Positions 44,020-54,191 of a stretch of DNA of 64,000 nucleotides are shown piece by piece (the first letter of the stretch is position 1; each line of letters opens with the position of its first letter). Source of the DNA: Microbispora hainanensis. GTDB taxonomy: Bacteria > Actinomycetota > Actinomycetes > Streptosporangiales > Streptosporangiaceae. The notes under the pieces are model-generated. The model did no database searches. It worked only from the letters and a program-made list of their open reading frames with translations, and had not been told where the DNA came from. The stretch lies in NCBI RefSeq assembly GCF_036186745.1, contig NZ_CP108086.1, positions 5,208,001 through 5,272,000 of the forward strand, written 5' to 3'. The translations under genes were made by a program, and so were the position numbers.

Positions 44020-45072
44020 TCAGCCGGCGGCGACCGGCTCGGCCGGGGTGTCGATGGGGAACTCGTGCCGGCGGTTCCACACGAGGCGGACGCGGGCGCC
44101 GCGCAGGCCCGTCACGTCCATGGAGGACGCCTCCAGGTTCTGCTGGAGGGCGATCAGGCGCCCGCCCGCGTCGAGGTCCACGACGAACCGGGTCGCCGGA
44201 CCGGCGTACACGACCTCGCGGATCACACCGGCGGCCTCGTGCTCGTCCGGTGCCGGCGGCTCCTCGCCGAGCACGACGCGCAGCTTCTCGGGCCGGACGC
44301 TGAAGGTGCCCTCCCTGCCCAGCACGGCCCGCGCGGCCTCGCCGGAGACGAGGTTGGAGGTGCCCACGAACGAGGCGACGAAGGCGGTGGCCGGGCGCTC
44401 GTACACCTCGGCGGGGGTGCCGATCTGCTCGATCCTGCCCTGGTCGAACACCGCGATCCGGTCGCTCATCGTCAGCGCCTCCTCCTGGTCGTGGGTCACG
44501 AACAGGAACGTGATGCCGACCTCCCGCTGGATCGCCTTCAGCTCGACCTGCATCTCCTCGCGGAGCTTGAGGTCGAGCGCGCCGAGCGGCTCGTCGAGCA
44601 GCAGCACGCGCGGCCGGTTGACCAGCGCGCGGGCCAGCGCGACCCGCTGGCGCTGGCCGCCGGACAACTGGGCCGGGCGCCGCTTCTCGAAGCCCTCGAG
44701 CCGCACCGAGCGCAGCGCGGCGAGCGCCCGCTCGCGCCGCTCCGCTCGCGGCACCTTCTTCACCCGCAGGCCGTACTCGACGTTGTCCAGCACGCTCATG
44801 TGGGGGAACAGCGCGTAGTCCTGGAAGACCGTGTTCACGTCGCGCTCGAACGGCGCGAGCCGCGTGACGTCACGCCCGCCCAGCTCGACCGTGCCCGCCG
44901 TGGGCGACTCGAACCCGGCGATCATGCGCAGCACGGTGGTCTTCCCCGACCCGGACGGCCCGAGCATCGCGAAGAACTCCCCGTCGGCGACGTCGAGATC
45001 GATCCCGGCCACGGCCTCGACCGGCCCGAAGTTCTTGCGCAGGCCGCGAAGACTGACTGCTTGGTCTGGCAT
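44020..45072 (-). CDS. Polyamine-type ABC importer ATPase (PotA-like)
   Basis: 350 residues from ATG at 45072 ([11 protein letters not shown]); an ATG four codons earlier (45084) is possible. Walker [11 protein letters not shown]-loop [13 protein letters not shown], signature [15 protein letters not shown], Walker [12 protein letters not shown], switch FVTHDQEEA, and a C-terminal TOBE domain from about 270. First gene of the importer operon and divergent from the GntR regulator. Confidence 0.94.
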   Translation of the reverse strand: MPDQAVSLRGLRKNFGPVEAVAGIDLDVADGEFFAMLGPSGSGKTTVLRMIAGFESPTAGTVELGGRDVTRLAPFERDVNTVFQDYALFPHMSVLDNVEYGLRVKKVPRAERRERALAALRSVRLEGFEKRRPAQLSGGQRQRVALARALVNRPRVLLLDEPLGALDLKLREEMQVELKAIQREVGITFLFVTHDQEEALTMSDRIAVFDQGRIEQIGTPAEVYERPATAFVASFVGTSNLVSGEAARAVLGREGTFSVRPEKLRVVLGEEPPAPDEHEAAGVIREVVYAGPATRFVVDLDAGGRLIALQQNLEASSMDVTGLRGARVRLVWNRRHEFPIDTPAEPVAAG

Positions 45073-45077
45073 GACCT

Positions 45078-45101
45078 GAAACATATGGAGTTAAATGTTT
45101 C
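45078..45101. promoter_or_regulatory. Inverted repeat in importer/regulator divergent region
   Basis: GAAACAT and its exact reverse complement ATGTTTC with a 10-bp AT-rich spacer, just upstream of the ATPase start and in the shared promoter space with the GntR-family gene at 45189. Likely operator of that regulator; GntR sites are usually shorter-spaced, so this is tentative. Confidence 0.5.
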
Positions 45102-45188
45102 GCGTAAAGACCCGATCCGGTATCACTGTTGTGAACTTCCGCGGAGGCCCGATTTTTCGCGACGGCGCGGGCGAACAGGAGTGCGACC

Positions 45189-45938
45189 GTGAACATGGCC
45201 CGCCTGGCCGTCTTCTCACCCGTGGACAGCACCGCCCGGGTGGACGCCGTGGTCCGGCGGCTCGCCGACGCGATCGCGGTCGGCCTGCTCGCCGACGGGG
45301 AGCAGCTGCCCAGCGAGGCCGAGCTCGCGGGCCGGCTCGGTGTCTCCACCGTGACCCTGCGGGAGGCGCTCATGGCGCTGCGCCAGCAGGGGATGGTCGA
45401 GACGCGGCGCGGGCGGGGCGGCGGCAGCTTCGTGCGGCGTCCCGCCGGGATCGACCTCCTGGCGCGGCTGCGCGCGTTCGCCCCCGACGAGCTGCGCGAC
45501 TTCGGCGACCACTACGCGGCCATCGCGGGGGCGGCGGCCCGGCTCGCCGCCGAGCGCTCGCTGCCCTCGGACGTCGCGCCCCTGCGGCGCACGCTGGACG
45601 AGATGGACGCCGTCGCCGCCGCGCCGGAGGCGGCCGGGTCCGCGGAGGCGTGCGCCCGGCTGCGCAGGCTCGACGGCCGGTTCCACATCGAGGTCGCGGC
45701 GGCCTCGCAGTCGGCTCGCCTCACTCAGGAGGAGATCCGGTTACAGGCTGACATCGGAGCGTTGCTCTGGCTTCCGCACGAGGGCCCGGGCGGGCACCAT
45801 GAGACGGCGGCACAGCATCGCGCCATCGCCGAGGCCGTCGAGCGCGGCGACGGCGAGCAGGCCAGGGCCGTCGCCGAGCGGCACGTGCTCGACGCGACAC
45901 GACACCTCATCGAGCTTCGGCTGCGTCTGCGGGAGTGA
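45189..45938 (+). CDS. GntR-family (FadR-type) transcriptional regulator
   Basis: 249 residues from GTG (AGGAG upstream); ATG two codons later is an alternative. Winged helix about 18-85 with [49 protein letters not shown], then an all-helical FCD ligand domain with metal-binding His residues ([27 protein letters not shown]). Divergent from the importer operon and coupled to the cache protein, so presumably controls uptake of the same ligand. Confidence 0.92.
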   Translation: MNMARLAVFSPVDSTARVDAVVRRLADAIAVGLLADGEQLPSEAELAGRLGVSTVTLREALMALRQQGMVETRRGRGGGSFVRRPAGIDLLARLRAFAPDELRDFGDHYAAIAGAAARLAAERSLPSDVAPLRRTLDEMDAVAAAPEAAGSAEACARLRRLDGRFHIEVAAASQSARLTQEEIRLQADIGALLWLPHEGPGGHHETAAQHRAIAEAVERGDGEQARAVAERHVLDATRHLIELRLRLRE

Positions 45939-45943
45939 CAGGC

Positions 45944-46711
45944 ATGAGCACAGTGGCGTCTCTTGCGCAGGCCGGCCACGACCGCGCCGCCGCGGCGGTG
46001 GCGCGGGTGCGCGAGGCGGCCGAGGGCGTCTTCGAGGCGCTGCGCGAGGTCCGCGACGCCGCCGTCGCCTGCGCCCTGCCCGCCGGCGGCACGCGCCGCC
46101 CGGTGGCGGCCGACCTCGCGGCGCTGCGCCCGCTGCTGTGGGCCCGGCTGCGCGGCGGCGCGCTGTCCGCGCACATGCCCGCCCATCTGCCCGCCCTGAT
46201 CGCGGGGATCGGCTTCATCGCCGCGCCCGGCCTGCTGGCCGACGCGCCGTGGTACCTGGAGTGGTGGCAGGAGAACCCCTCCGGAGATCCCGTGCAGCTC
46301 CTGCGGGACATGGACCCGGCGAGCAGCGCCTTCTACGACTACACCCACTGGGACTGGTACGCCGGCCCGTCGTCCGGCGCGGAGCGCACGATCTGCGGGC
46401 CGTACGTCGACTATCTGTGCACCGACGAGTACAGCCTCACGCTGTCGGTGCCCGTGCTGGCGGGCGGGACCTTCGCCGGGGTGGCCGCGGCCGACGTGTT
46501 CGTCCGGCGGTTCGAGGCCGCGGTGCTCCCGGCGCTGCGCGCGATCCCGGGCCCGGCGTTCCTCGTCAACGACGAGGGCCGGGTCGTCGCGTCCAACACC
46601 GCGACCTGGGTCACGGGATCGGTCTACCGGGGCGGCCGGGGCGGCGAGGAGCACGCCGTACGCCGAGTGGGCGATCTTCCGCTGTCGCTGGTGACCGCCG
46701 CGTCCGCATAG
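45944..46711 (+). CDS. Soluble cache-domain protein
   Basis: 255 residues from ATG at 45944; a GTG at 45935 overlapping the GntR stop (GTGA) is equally possible. Residues 1-75 are helical; residues about 85-235 form a PDC/cache ligand fold ([66 protein letters not shown]). No membrane segment and no output domain, unlike receptor kinases with this fold. Coupling to a GntR regulator and an importer suggests intracellular recognition of the transported compound. Confidence 0.75.
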   Translation: MSTVASLAQAGHDRAAAAVARVREAAEGVFEALREVRDAAVACALPAGGTRRPVAADLAALRPLLWARLRGGALSAHMPAHLPALIAGIGFIAAPGLLADAPWYLEWWQENPSGDPVQLLRDMDPASSAFYDYTHWDWYAGPSSGAERTICGPYVDYLCTDEYSLTLSVPVLAGGTFAGVAAADVFVRRFEAAVLPALRAIPGPAFLVNDEGRVVASNTATWVTGSVYRGGRGGEEHAVRRVGDLPLSLVTAASA

Positions 46712-46752
46712 CGGCGGCGGGGGCGGCCGGGGGCTGCGGCAGAATTGGCCTC

Positions 46753-47103
46753 ATGGCCCTCGACCCCAAGATCGCCGACCGGCTGAAGCGCACGCCGGAC
46801 GGCCTGGTGCCCGCGATCGTCCAGCAGCACGACACCGGAGAGGTGCTCATGCTCGCCTGGATGGACGACGAGGCGCTGCACCGCACGCTCACCACCGGCC
46901 GGGCGACCTACTGGTCCCGCAGCCGGGGGGAGTACTGGGTGAAGGGCGACACCTCCGGCCACGTGCAGTGGGTCAAGCACGTGGCGCTCGACTGCGACGG
47001 CGACACGATCCTGCTCAAGGTCGACCAGGTGGGGGCGGCCTGCCACACCGGCGACCGCACCTGCTTCGACGCCGACGTCCTCGACGTGAGCGGCGCGCCG
47101 TGA
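46753..47103 (+). CDS. hisI: Phosphoribosyl-AMP cyclohydrolase
   Basis: 116 residues. Opens the adenine ring of PR-AMP, third step of histidine synthesis. Metal and active-site blocks: [66 protein letters not shown] (zinc Cys residues). Separate from hisE as usual in actinobacteria. CAGAAT lies 7 nt before ATG, so a leaderless start is possible. Stop overlaps the next GTG (GTGA). Confidence 0.96.
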   Translation: MALDPKIADRLKRTPDGLVPAIVQQHDTGEVLMLAWMDDEALHRTLTTGRATYWSRSRGEYWVKGDTSGHVQWVKHVALDCDGDTILLKVDQVGAACHTGDRTCFDADVLDVSGAP

Positions 47104-47741
47104 CCGCCCCCGCTCCCGCCCGCGACCAGGCGCGTACGGCGCGGCGCTCGCTGCTGGTGTGGCTGGCCGCCTGCGCCGCAGGCGGCGGGCTCGCGCTGCT
47201 CGCCGCGGGCCGCGTGTGGGTCGCGCTCGGCACCGTGAAAGGCACGGCGGAAGGCCCCGCCGGAGCGGGCAGCGGCTCCCTCACCGGCAACGACCTGGTG
47301 GCCTGGCTCACCCCCGCCGCGCTGGCCGCGCTCGCCGCCGTGCTGGCCGTGCCGGCGACCCGGGGGGCCGCGCGGCGCGTGACGAGCGTGGTGGTCGCCC
47401 TCCTCGGCGTGGCGGTCGCGGCCGGGGCCTGGGACGGCACGCGCGAGGCGACGATCCTGTCCGTGGCCGCGCGGCACATGACGACCGCGGTGACGTCCTC
47501 CGGTCACATCTCCGTGGAGTCGCGCGCCTGGGTCTGGCCGCTGCTCACCGTCGTGGGCGGGCTCGTCCTGGCCGGGGCGGGCGTGGCGGCGGCGATCCTG
47601 AGCGCGCGCTGGCCCGGCATGTCGAGCAGGTACGAGCGGGGGGCCGGGCACACCGGAACGGGCGGCGGCACCGCGAGGGTCAAGGACGCCGACAGGGCGA
47701 TGTGGGACGCCATCGACGAGGGTGAGGACCCCACCGCGTAG
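47100..47741 (+). CDS. Tryptophan-associated transmembrane protein (TIGR02234)
   Basis: 213 residues from GTG overlapping hisI. Four membrane segments at about 18-40, 63-83, 92-112 and 140-165, motif [10 protein letters not shown] near the start and an acidic C-terminus ([13 protein letters not shown]). The family is found in actinobacterial trp loci, classically after trpE; here it follows hisI directly and trpE is absent. Function unknown. Confidence 0.9.
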   Translation: MTAPAPARDQARTARRSLLVWLAACAAGGGLALLAAGRVWVALGTVKGTAEGPAGAGSGSLTGNDLVAWLTPAALAALAAVLAVPATRGAARRVTSVVVALLGVAVAAGAWDGTREATILSVAARHMTTAVTSSGHISVESRAWVWPLLTVVGGLVLAGAGVAAAILSARWPGMSSRYERGAGHTGTGGGTARVKDADRAMWDAIDEGEDPTA

Positions 47742-48180
47742 CCCGTCCACCGGCTGGAGAGCAGCTCTCCGGTGCGTGTTGGGCCGTTTACACCTCGATT
47801 ACAAATTGTCCACAAAGCTAAGTCTTGCCCCGGCCGGCCGCCCTGCTGCCGATAGGCTTCCCGCCGACCTCTGATCGTCGCGTAGGAGACCGAATGAGCC
47901 ACGGGAGTCGGCTGGGCGGCACAGGCGGCCACGGCCGCCGGCCCGGCCGGGGTGACCTGCCGCCGGTGTCCGGCGGTCGTCGCCATCTCCTCCGTCCGGT
48001 CCGCATCAGCGCCGGCCACCTTCCGGCGCGGGCGGCAACGGCGTGGTCGTCGCGTCACTTCTCTCCGGCATCCCCGGCCCGTCTCCATGCGGCGCTCCGC
48101 GGATTCTCGGGGCCGTCTCCGGTCTTGTCGCGCTGAGAAGATCCGAGACCCCTTTTCCCCCACTCACGCAGGAGCATTCC
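47742..48180. other. 440-bp intergenic stretch
   Basis: An AT-rich part (47785-47825) and TAGGCT near 47852 look promoter-like for the RDD gene, leaving a leader of some 320 nt. In many actinomycetes a small HGxxPAAW protein gene sits at this point; only ATG-AGC-CAC-GGG at 47894 recalls it and the frame does not continue sensibly. No RNA fold was established by eye. Confidence 0.45.
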
Positions 48181-48870
48181 ATGACGTACGGCAACGACCC
48201 GGGCTACAACCCGGGTGGTTACCCGCAGAACCAGCCCGGCCCGCAGGGCGGCTACCCCCCGCCGCAGGGCGGCTACCCGCCTCCCCAGGGCGGCTACCCC
48301 CAGGGTGGCGGTTACCCGCCGCCGCAGGGCTACCCGTCCGCGCCCGCCGGCGACCAGTACGGCGGTCAGTACGGCGCCCAGTACGGCGGCGCGTACGGCC
48401 AGCCCGGGGGCTACCCGGCTCCCGAGCTCGCGCACTGGGGCCTGCGCGTCGGCGCCACGCTGATCGACGGCCTCATCGTCGGCGTCCCCACCTGGATCCT
48501 GAGCATCATCGGCAGCGCCCTGAGCGCCGGCTCGGTGGACCAGGAGACCGGCCAGGTCGGCTCCGGCTTCGGCATCGGCCTGGTGCTCTCCCTCCTGGCC
48601 ATCGTCGTCGCCCTCGGCCTGGGCCTGTGGCTGAAGCACAAGGAGGGCACCACCGGCCAGACGGTCGGCAAGAAGGTCGTCGGCATCCAGACGGTCAAGG
48701 AGCAGACCGGCGAGTACATCGGATTCGGCATGGCCGTCGTCCGGTACATCTGCCACATCGTGGACGGCCTGCCCTGCTACATCGGCTACCTGTGGCCGCT
48801 CTGGGACGCCAAGCGCCAGACCTTCGCCGACAAGATCGTCGGCACCGTGGTCGTGCGAGCCCCGCGTTAG
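48181..48870 (+). CDS. RDD-family membrane protein with Gly/Tyr/Pro-rich N-terminus
   Basis: 229 residues from ATG (GCAGGAGC upstream). Residues 1-80 are a low-complexity repeat of the GGYPPPQ type with YGGQYG units, cytoplasmic and probably disordered. The RDD domain follows: [20 protein letters not shown] (first helix with Arg and Asp), a second helix about 130-150, [16 protein letters not shown], and DKIVGTVVV at the end. RDD proteins are linked to ion transport or membrane organisation; substrate unknown. Confidence 0.88.
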   Translation: MTYGNDPGYNPGGYPQNQPGPQGGYPPPQGGYPPPQGGYPQGGGYPPPQGYPSAPAGDQYGGQYGAQYGGAYGQPGGYPAPELAHWGLRVGATLIDGLIVGVPTWILSIIGSALSAGSVDQETGQVGSGFGIGLVLSLLAIVVALGLGLWLKHKEGTTGQTVGKKVVGIQTVKEQTGEYIGFGMAVVRYICHIVDGLPCYIGYLWPLWDAKRQTFADKIVGTVVVRAPR

Positions 48871-48873
48871 GCT
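48868..48873 (+). promoter_or_regulatory. Candidate -10 box overlapping RDD stop
   Basis: TAGGCT begins on the RDD stop codon and lies 7 nt before the ATG of the DUF2752 gene, the same spacing as at 18354 and 27184. Possible internal leaderless promoter. Confidence 0.35.
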
Positions 48874-48880
48874 GACCTCC

Positions 48881-49306
48881 ATGGAAGTCACCGGACGGCG
48901 CGTGCGCGACCGGGTGCGGTCGCTGTGCGCGCCGTTCGGCGCCGCGGTCGTTCTGGCCGCGGCGGTGACATGCCTGGCGGTGGTCGACCCGCACGAACCG
49001 GGTCACTACCCCGTCTGCCCGCTCTATTACCTGACCGGCCTCTACTGCCCCGGGTGCGGCGCGCTGCGCGCCGTGCACGACCTCGCCCACGCCGACATCG
49101 CCGGGGCGGCGCGGATGAACCTGCTCTTTGTCTTCTGCGTTCCTGTCGTAATCACGTTGTGGGCCCGATGGGCGTTACGATCATGGCAGGGACGGCCCAT
49201 GCGCCCGGACAGCGCGCGCCCCGCGTACCTGTGGGGACTCCTCGCCGTCGCGGCCGTCTTCGGGGTGGTGCGTAATACGCCTTTCGGGCAATTCCTCGCA
49301 CCGTGA
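48881..49306 (+). CDS. DUF2752 membrane protein
   Basis: 141 residues. Three membrane segments (about 18-35, 78-98, 113-130) and the diagnostic segment CPLYYLTGLYCPGCGALRAVHDLAHADIAGAARMN, ending FGVVRNTPFGQF. CPGCG suggests thiol or metal chemistry at the membrane. Commonly lies just before trpC in actinomycetes, as here. Function unknown. Confidence 0.9.
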   Translation: MEVTGRRVRDRVRSLCAPFGAAVVLAAAVTCLAVVDPHEPGHYPVCPLYYLTGLYCPGCGALRAVHDLAHADIAGAARMNLLFVFCVPVVITLWARWALRSWQGRPMRPDSARPAYLWGLLAVAAVFGVVRNTPFGQFLAP

Positions 49307-49394
49307 ATCGACCCGGTGGCGGCTCGACGCGAGACGGGCCGATACCATCGCAGGGCAGGACACGCAGAGCAGCCGACCGGAGGGACCCTTACGC

Positions 49395-49454
49395 GTGAGC
49401 GAGCGGACAGGCAGATCGCGTGAGCTCCGAGCCGAAGGCGAGGAGGACGCGTGA
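49395..49454 (+). CDS. 19-aa mini-ORF before trpC
   Basis: GTG with ribosome site GGAGGG about 9 nt upstream; TGA overlaps the trpC GTG (GTGA). Peptide [29 protein letters not shown] within it is the trpC ribosome site. It has no Trp, so it is not a classical attenuation leader. Resembles the mini-ORFs at 32172 and 41681. Confidence 0.5.
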   Translation: MSERTGRSRELRAEGEEDA

Positions 49455-50275
49455 GTGTTCTTGAGGACATCATCTCGGGCGTCCGGGAGGACCTCGAGGA
49501 GCGGCAGCGCGACGTGCCGATCGAAGAGCTCAAGCGGCTCGCCGCCCGCGCACCCGAACCCCGGGACGCCTACGCCGCGCTCGGCGGCGACCGGGTGTCG
49601 GTCATCGCGGAGGTGAAGCGGTCGAGCCCCTCGAAGGGCGCGCTCGCCGCGATCGCCGACCCCGCCGCCCTCGCGGCGGACTACGAGGAGGGCGGCGCCC
49701 ACGTCATCAGCGTGCTCACGGAGCGGCGCAGGTTCGGCGGCACGCTCGCCGACCTCGCGGCCGTGCGCGCGGCCGTGGACATCCCCGTCCTGCGCAAGGA
49801 CTTCATCGTCACCTCCTACCAGCTGTGGGAGGCCAGGGCGCACGGCGCCGACCTCGCCCTGCTCATCGTGGCGGCCCTCGACCAGCAGGCGCTCGTCTCG
49901 CTGATCGAGCGGGCCGAGTCGATCGGGCTCGCCCCGCTCGTCGAGGTGCACACCGAGGAGGAGCTGGCCCGGGCGGTCGACGCCGGCGCCAAGATCATCG
50001 GGGTGAACGCCCGCAACCTCAAGACGCTTGAGGTGGACCGCGAGGTGTTCGCCAAGCTCGCGCCCAAGGTGCCGGACGGCGTCATCAAGGTCGCCGAGTC
50101 CGGGGTGCGCGGCCCGCACGACCTGCTCGCGTACGCGAGGGCGGGGGCGGACGCCGTCCTGGTCGGCGAGAGCCTGGTCACCGGCAGGGACCCCAAGGCG
50201 GCGGTCAACGACCTCGTGACCGCGGGCGCCCACCCGGCCTCCCGGCAGGACACCGGCTCCGAGAGGCACTCGTGA
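49451..50275 (+). CDS. trpC: Indole-3-glycerol phosphate synthase
   Basis: 274 residues from GTG. TIM barrel; [16 protein letters not shown] (catalytic Glu/Lys), [22 protein letters not shown] (second Lys), [12 protein letters not shown] and AESGVRG phosphate site. Closes the indole ring in tryptophan synthesis. Monofunctional, so TrpF activity must come from elsewhere (PriA). Overlaps trpB by 4 nt (GTGA). Confidence 0.97.
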   Translation: MSVLEDIISGVREDLEERQRDVPIEELKRLAARAPEPRDAYAALGGDRVSVIAEVKRSSPSKGALAAIADPAALAADYEEGGAHVISVLTERRRFGGTLADLAAVRAAVDIPVLRKDFIVTSYQLWEARAHGADLALLIVAALDQQALVSLIERAESIGLAPLVEVHTEEELARAVDAGAKIIGVNARNLKTLEVDREVFAKLAPKVPDGVIKVAESGVRGPHDLLAYARAGADAVLVGESLVTGRDPKAAVNDLVTAGAHPASRQDTGSERHS

Positions 50276-51546
50276 ACGACAGCGCATCGGAAGGAGGCCA
50301 CGTGACCGCGACGGAGGGGATGATCCTCACCCCCGCGGACCTGGCCGGCAACGGCGTCCACGGCAACGACCCGGACATCAACGGCAAGTTCGGCATCTTC
50401 GGCGGCAGGTATGTTCCGGAGGCGCTCATCCCGGCCCTCGACGAGGTCGCCGCGGAGTACGAGAAGGCCAAGACCGACCTGGGCTTCCTGCGCGAGTTCG
50501 ACCACCTGCTGCGCACGTACGCCGGCCGTCCCACGACGCTGACCGAGGTGCCGCGGTTCGCCGAGCACGCGGGCGGCGCGCGGATCCTGCTCAAGCGCGA
50601 GGACCTCACCCACACGGGCGCACACAAGATCAACAACGTGCTCGGCCAGGCGCTGCTGACCAAGCGGCTGGGCAAGCGGCGCGTCATCGCGGAGACCGGG
50701 GCGGGCCAGCACGGCGTGGCCACCGCCACCGCCGCGGCGCTCATGGGCCTGGAGTGCGTCATCTACATGGGCGCCGTCGACTGCGAGCGCCAGGCGCTCA
50801 ACGTCGCCAGGATGAAGCTCCTCGGCGCGACGGTCGTGCCCGTCACCAACGGCAGCCAGACCCTCAAGGACGCCATCAACGAGGCGTTCCGCGACTGGGT
50901 CACCAACGTCGACCACACCCACTACCTGTTCGGCACCGTCGCGGGTCCGCACCCGTTCCCTGAGATCGTGCGCGACTTCGCCAGGATCATCGGCGTGGAG
51001 GCCCGCCGTCAGGTCCTGGAGCTCACCGGCAGGCTGCCGGACGCCGTCTGCGCCGCCGTCGGCGGCGGCTCGAACGCCATCGGCGTCTTCCACGCCTTCG
51101 TCGAGGACCAGGACGTCCGGCTGTACGGCTACGAGGCCGGCGGCCGGGGCGCGGAGACCGGCGAGCACGCGCTGACCCTGACCGAGGGCAGCGTCGGCGT
51201 GCTGCACGGCGCCCGCACCTACGTCCTGCAGGACGAGGAGGGCCAGACGATCGAGTCCCACTCGATCTCGGCCGGCCTCGACTACCCCGGTGTGGGCCCG
51301 GAGCACGCGTGGCTCAAGGACACCGGCCGGGCCACCTACGAGGGCGTGACCGACGCGGAGGCCATGGAGGCCTTCGCCCTGCTCGCCCGCACCGAGGGCA
51401 TCATCCCGGCCATCGAGTCCTCGCACGCGCTCGCGGGCGCGCTGCGGCTGGGCCGCGAGCTCGGCCCCGACGCTCTCATCCTGGTGAACCTGTCGGGCCG
51501 CGGTGACAAGGACATGGGCACCGCGATGAAGTACTTCAACCTCTGA
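50272..51546 (+). CDS. trpB: Tryptophan synthase beta chain
   Basis: 424 residues from GTG overlapping trpC; an internal GTG (50302) after GGAGG may be used instead, giving a start closer to conserved sequence. PLP lysine in [16 protein letters not shown], phosphate loop [22 protein letters not shown] at the start. Condenses indole with serine; forms alpha2beta2 with TrpA. TrpB1 type by context and length. Confidence 0.98.
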   Translation: MNDSASEGGHVTATEGMILTPADLAGNGVHGNDPDINGKFGIFGGRYVPEALIPALDEVAAEYEKAKTDLGFLREFDHLLRTYAGRPTTLTEVPRFAEHAGGARILLKREDLTHTGAHKINNVLGQALLTKRLGKRRVIAETGAGQHGVATATAAALMGLECVIYMGAVDCERQALNVARMKLLGATVVPVTNGSQTLKDAINEAFRDWVTNVDHTHYLFGTVAGPHPFPEIVRDFARIIGVEARRQVLELTGRLPDAVCAAVGGGSNAIGVFHAFVEDQDVRLYGYEAGGRGAETGEHALTLTEGSVGVLHGARTYVLQDEEGQTIESHSISAGLDYPGVGPEHAWLKDTGRATYEGVTDAEAMEAFALLARTEGIIPAIESSHALAGALRLGRELGPDALILVNLSGRGDKDMGTAMKYFNL

Positions 51547-51568
51547 TCAGCATCGATAGGGCATCCCG

Positions 51569-52363
51569 ATGACGACACTCCACGCGGTGTTCGACAAGGC
51601 CCGTGCCGAGGACAGGGCCGCGCTCGTCGGCTACCTGCCGGCGGGCTTCCCGACCAAGGACGGCGCGGTCGCCGCGGCGACCGCGATGGTCGAGGCCGGC
51701 TGCGACGTGATCGAGATCGGCCTGCCGTACTCCGATCCGCTCATGGACGGCCCGACCATCCAGGACGCGGTCCACCGATCGCTGACCAACGGCACCCGCA
51801 TCGCCGACGTGCTGCGCACCGTCGAGGGCGTGGCGAAGTCGGGGGCCGCGACGCTGGTCATGACCTACTGGAACCCGATCGACCGCTACGGCGCCGAGCG
51901 CTTCGCGCGCGACCTCGCCTCGGCGGGCGGCGTCGGGACCATCACGCCGGACCTGACGCCCGAGGAGTCCGAGCCCTGGCTCGCCGCGAGCAAGGACGCC
52001 GGCATCGACACGGTCTTCCTCGTCGCGCCCAGCTCGCCGGACGAGCGCATCGCCCGGGTCGCCGCCTGCTGCACGGGCTTCGTGTACGCGGCCTCGCTGA
52101 TGGGCGTGACCGGTGCCAGGGAGTCCGTGAGCTCGGCGGCGGAGGGCCTGGTCAAGCGGACCAGGGCGAACACGTCGCTGCCCGTCTGCGTCGGTCTCGG
52201 CGTCGGCAACGGCGCCCAGGCCGCCGAGGTCGCGGCGTACGCCGACGGCGTCATCGTCGGGTCCGCCTTCATCCGGCGCCTGCTCGACGCGCCGGACGAG
52301 AAGTCCGGTCTTGCGGCGGTACGCGAGCTCGCGTCCGAACTCGCCAGGGGTGTCCGGCGCTGA
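51569..52363 (+). CDS. trpA: Tryptophan synthase alpha chain
   Basis: 264 residues. TIM barrel cleaving indole-3-glycerol phosphate. Catalytic Glu in DVIEIGLPYSDPLMDGPTIQ with the Asp following; C-terminal GLGVGNGAQAAEV and DGVIVGSAFI phosphate sites. Full length. 22 bp after trpB. Confidence 0.98.
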   Translation: MTTLHAVFDKARAEDRAALVGYLPAGFPTKDGAVAAATAMVEAGCDVIEIGLPYSDPLMDGPTIQDAVHRSLTNGTRIADVLRTVEGVAKSGAATLVMTYWNPIDRYGAERFARDLASAGGVGTITPDLTPEESEPWLAASKDAGIDTVFLVAPSSPDERIARVAACCTGFVYAASLMGVTGARESVSSAAEGLVKRTRANTSLPVCVGLGVGNGAQAAEVAAYADGVIVGSAFIRRLLDAPDEKSGLAAVRELASELARGVRR

Positions 52364-52408
52364 GCCGCCCTGGGGTTTCCTTCCCGTACATGCGCCGTGA
52401 GCAGCCAA

Positions 52409-52435
52409 GATAAGGCGGCTTACCATGCTCTTATC
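52409..52435. promoter_or_regulatory. GATAAG/CTTATC inverted repeat upstream of MauE-like gene
   Basis: GATAAG (52409-52414) and CTTATC (52430-52435) are exact inverted copies separated by 15 bp in a locally AT-rich region between trpA and the MauE-like gene. Spacing fits an operator or promoter element rather than a terminator. Confidence 0.4.
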
Positions 52436-52500
52436 CAGCACATGGTGAGGTTGGGTCCCGGTACTGTTCAGTCGGTGTTGCCTACCGGGCGAGGAGACTC

Positions 52501-53067
52501 ATGGTTCAGTTGGCATCCGGCGCCTCGGTGTCCGAACGGTTACAGCCCGCGAAACCCGTGCTCTCCTGGGTCACGACCGCCGCACGGGTCGTGCTCGCCG
52601 GCGTACTGATCGTCGCCGGGGCGCTCAAGATCGGAGCGCCCGCGTTGTCGGTCCAGGCGGTGCGGGCCTATCAACTTCTGCCCGACTCCGTCGCGCAGGT
52701 CGTGGGATACGGCCTGCCCGTGCTGGAGATCATCACGGGCCTGCTGCTGCTCGTCGGCCTGTTCACGCGCGCGGTGGCGGTCGTCGGCGGGGTGCTGATG
52801 GTGGCGTTCGTCATCGGCATCGCGTCGGCCTGGGCCCGGGGGCTGCGCATCGACTGCGGCTGCTTCGGCGGGGACGGCACGCTCGCCGCCGGACAGGATC
52901 CGAACTACTTCTGGGAGCTGATGCGCGACCTCGGGCTGCTGCTCTGCGCGGCGTGGATCGTGGTCAGGCCGTCCGGCCGTCTGTCGCTGGACTCCGCGCT
53001 GGGCTTCACGGGGGAGCGGGAAACAGCGGACGCGGACGGTTCGGACGGCGAGGACGACGCCGCGTGA
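52501..53067 (+). CDS. MauE/DoxX-family redox membrane protein
   Basis: 188 residues (GAGGAGA upstream). Four membrane segments at about 24-44, 66-88, 92-112 and 138-155 with the MauE/DoxX features ARVVLAGVLIVAGALKIGAP and RIDCGCFGGDG (Cys119, Cys121). Such proteins move electrons to extracytoplasmic thiols. Followed 51 bp later by a thioredoxin-fold protein, a typical pairing. Acidic C-terminal tail. Confidence 0.88.
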   Translation: MVQLASGASVSERLQPAKPVLSWVTTAARVVLAGVLIVAGALKIGAPALSVQAVRAYQLLPDSVAQVVGYGLPVLEIITGLLLLVGLFTRAVAVVGGVLMVAFVIGIASAWARGLRIDCGCFGGDGTLAAGQDPNYFWELMRDLGLLLCAAWIVVRPSGRLSLDSALGFTGERETADADGSDGEDDAA

Positions 53068-53118
53068 CCGCGTACGACGGCGGCACGCGGCCGTGAAAAC
53101 AGCCAGGGGGGAAGCTTC

Positions 53119-53865
53119 GTGAGCAAGCGGACGAGTGAGGCGGCCAGGGCCCGGATCGCGGCCCAGCGCGAGGCCCTGCGCAAGCAGGAGCAGCGCAAGC
53201 GCATCACGATGATCGTCACCATCGCGGTGATCGTCGTGATCGCCGCAGCCTTCACGGTGTGGTCGGTGCGGCAGGGAACCTCGGAGGAGGCGACCGGCAA
53301 TGTCGCACCCGTCACCGTGGAGAAGGACGGCACGGTCGTGATGGCCAAGGCCGGCGTGACCAAGCCCGTGGTCGACGTGTTCGAGGACTTCCAGTGCCCG
53401 GCCTGCAAGCAGTTCGAGGAGACCAGCGGCTCGACGCTGAAGAACCTCGCCGCCGAGGGCAAGGCCAAGGTCGTGTATCACCCGATCACGATCTTCACGG
53501 AGGACCCGACCAAGAGCAACTCGCTGCGCGCGGCCTCCGCGGCCCGTTGCATCACCGACGGGCGGCAGTGGCTGGCGTTCCACGACCTGCTCTACAAGAA
53601 CCAGCCGAGCGAGACCGTGAGCGGCTTCTCCGCCGACGAGCTGATCAAGTGGGGCAAGCAGGCCGGCGTCACCGCCCCCGACTTCGACACCTGCGTGCGG
53701 CAGCAGCGCAACGTGGCCGCGCACCAGCAGTTCTCGTCGCAGACCATGACCGCGCAGAAGCTGCAGGGAACGCCGACCCTCAAGATCGACGGCAAGGAAC
53801 TCGACAGCAAGGTCGCCTTCGTGCCGAGCTCGCTGCGTGACGCGGTGGAGAACGCCGGCAAGTGA
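53119..53865 (+). CDS. Membrane-anchored DsbA-like thioredoxin-fold protein
   Basis: 248 residues (AGGGGGGAAG upstream). Basic N-terminal helix, one membrane anchor at about 29-50, then a DsbA_2-type thioredoxin fold with DFQCPACKQFEE (Cys93, Cys96) and the cis-Pro in LQGTPTLKIDGK. Acts outside the membrane in disulphide formation or isomerisation; the MauE-like neighbour is its likely electron partner. Confidence 0.92.
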   Translation: MSKRTSEAARARIAAQREALRKQEQRKRITMIVTIAVIVVIAAAFTVWSVRQGTSEEATGNVAPVTVEKDGTVVMAKAGVTKPVVDVFEDFQCPACKQFEETSGSTLKNLAAEGKAKVVYHPITIFTEDPTKSNSLRAASAARCITDGRQWLAFHDLLYKNQPSETVSGFSADELIKWGKQAGVTAPDFDTCVRQQRNVAAHQQFSSQTMTAQKLQGTPTLKIDGKELDSKVAFVPSSLRDAVENAGK

Positions 53866-53945
53866 CCTCCCGCCGGGACGGCCCCCACCCGGGCCGTCCC
53901 GGGCCGGTCCTCGCCGAGAACGCGGTCCGGCCGAGAGCAGGTCCT

Positions 53946-53999
53946 CGCTGAGAACGCGCCCCCCGCTGAGAACGCGCCCCCCGCTGAGAACGCGCCCCC
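53946..53999. repeat. 18-bp tandem repeat, three perfect copies plus degenerate flanks
   Basis: CGCTGAGAACGCGCCCCC at 53946, 53964 and 53982. Similar but imperfect units extend left to about 53912 and right to about 54040. Non-coding region between the DsbA-like gene and the next membrane protein. Confidence 0.88.
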
Positions 54000-54191
54000 C
54001 CGCTGAGAGCGCGGCCCCCGCCGAGAACGCGGCCCTCCCCAAGAATCGGGCAAGGGCCGCGTGGCGCTCCCGCGACAGGGGTATCGAGCGCGGTGTCACA
54101 CGCTCCGCCACAGGCGGGGGAGGGGCCGGTCCGGCCGGTTTCCCGCCCGCGCCCGGCGAATCCGCGGCGGTGAGCCGAGCGAGGAGGCGCC

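Noticed and set aside
47894-48140. Remnant of an HGxxPAAW protein gene
   Set aside because: Only the first codons (M-S-H-G) recall the family; no frame, even with one shift, gives the Pro-Ala-Ala-Trp motif and two membrane helices.
49381-49460. Tryptophan attenuator leader peptide
   Set aside because: The 19-aa peptide before trpC contains no Trp and no alternative hairpins were apparent.
53946-53999. CRISPR or attachment-site array
   Set aside because: 18-bp units are directly adjacent without spacers; no integrase nearby.
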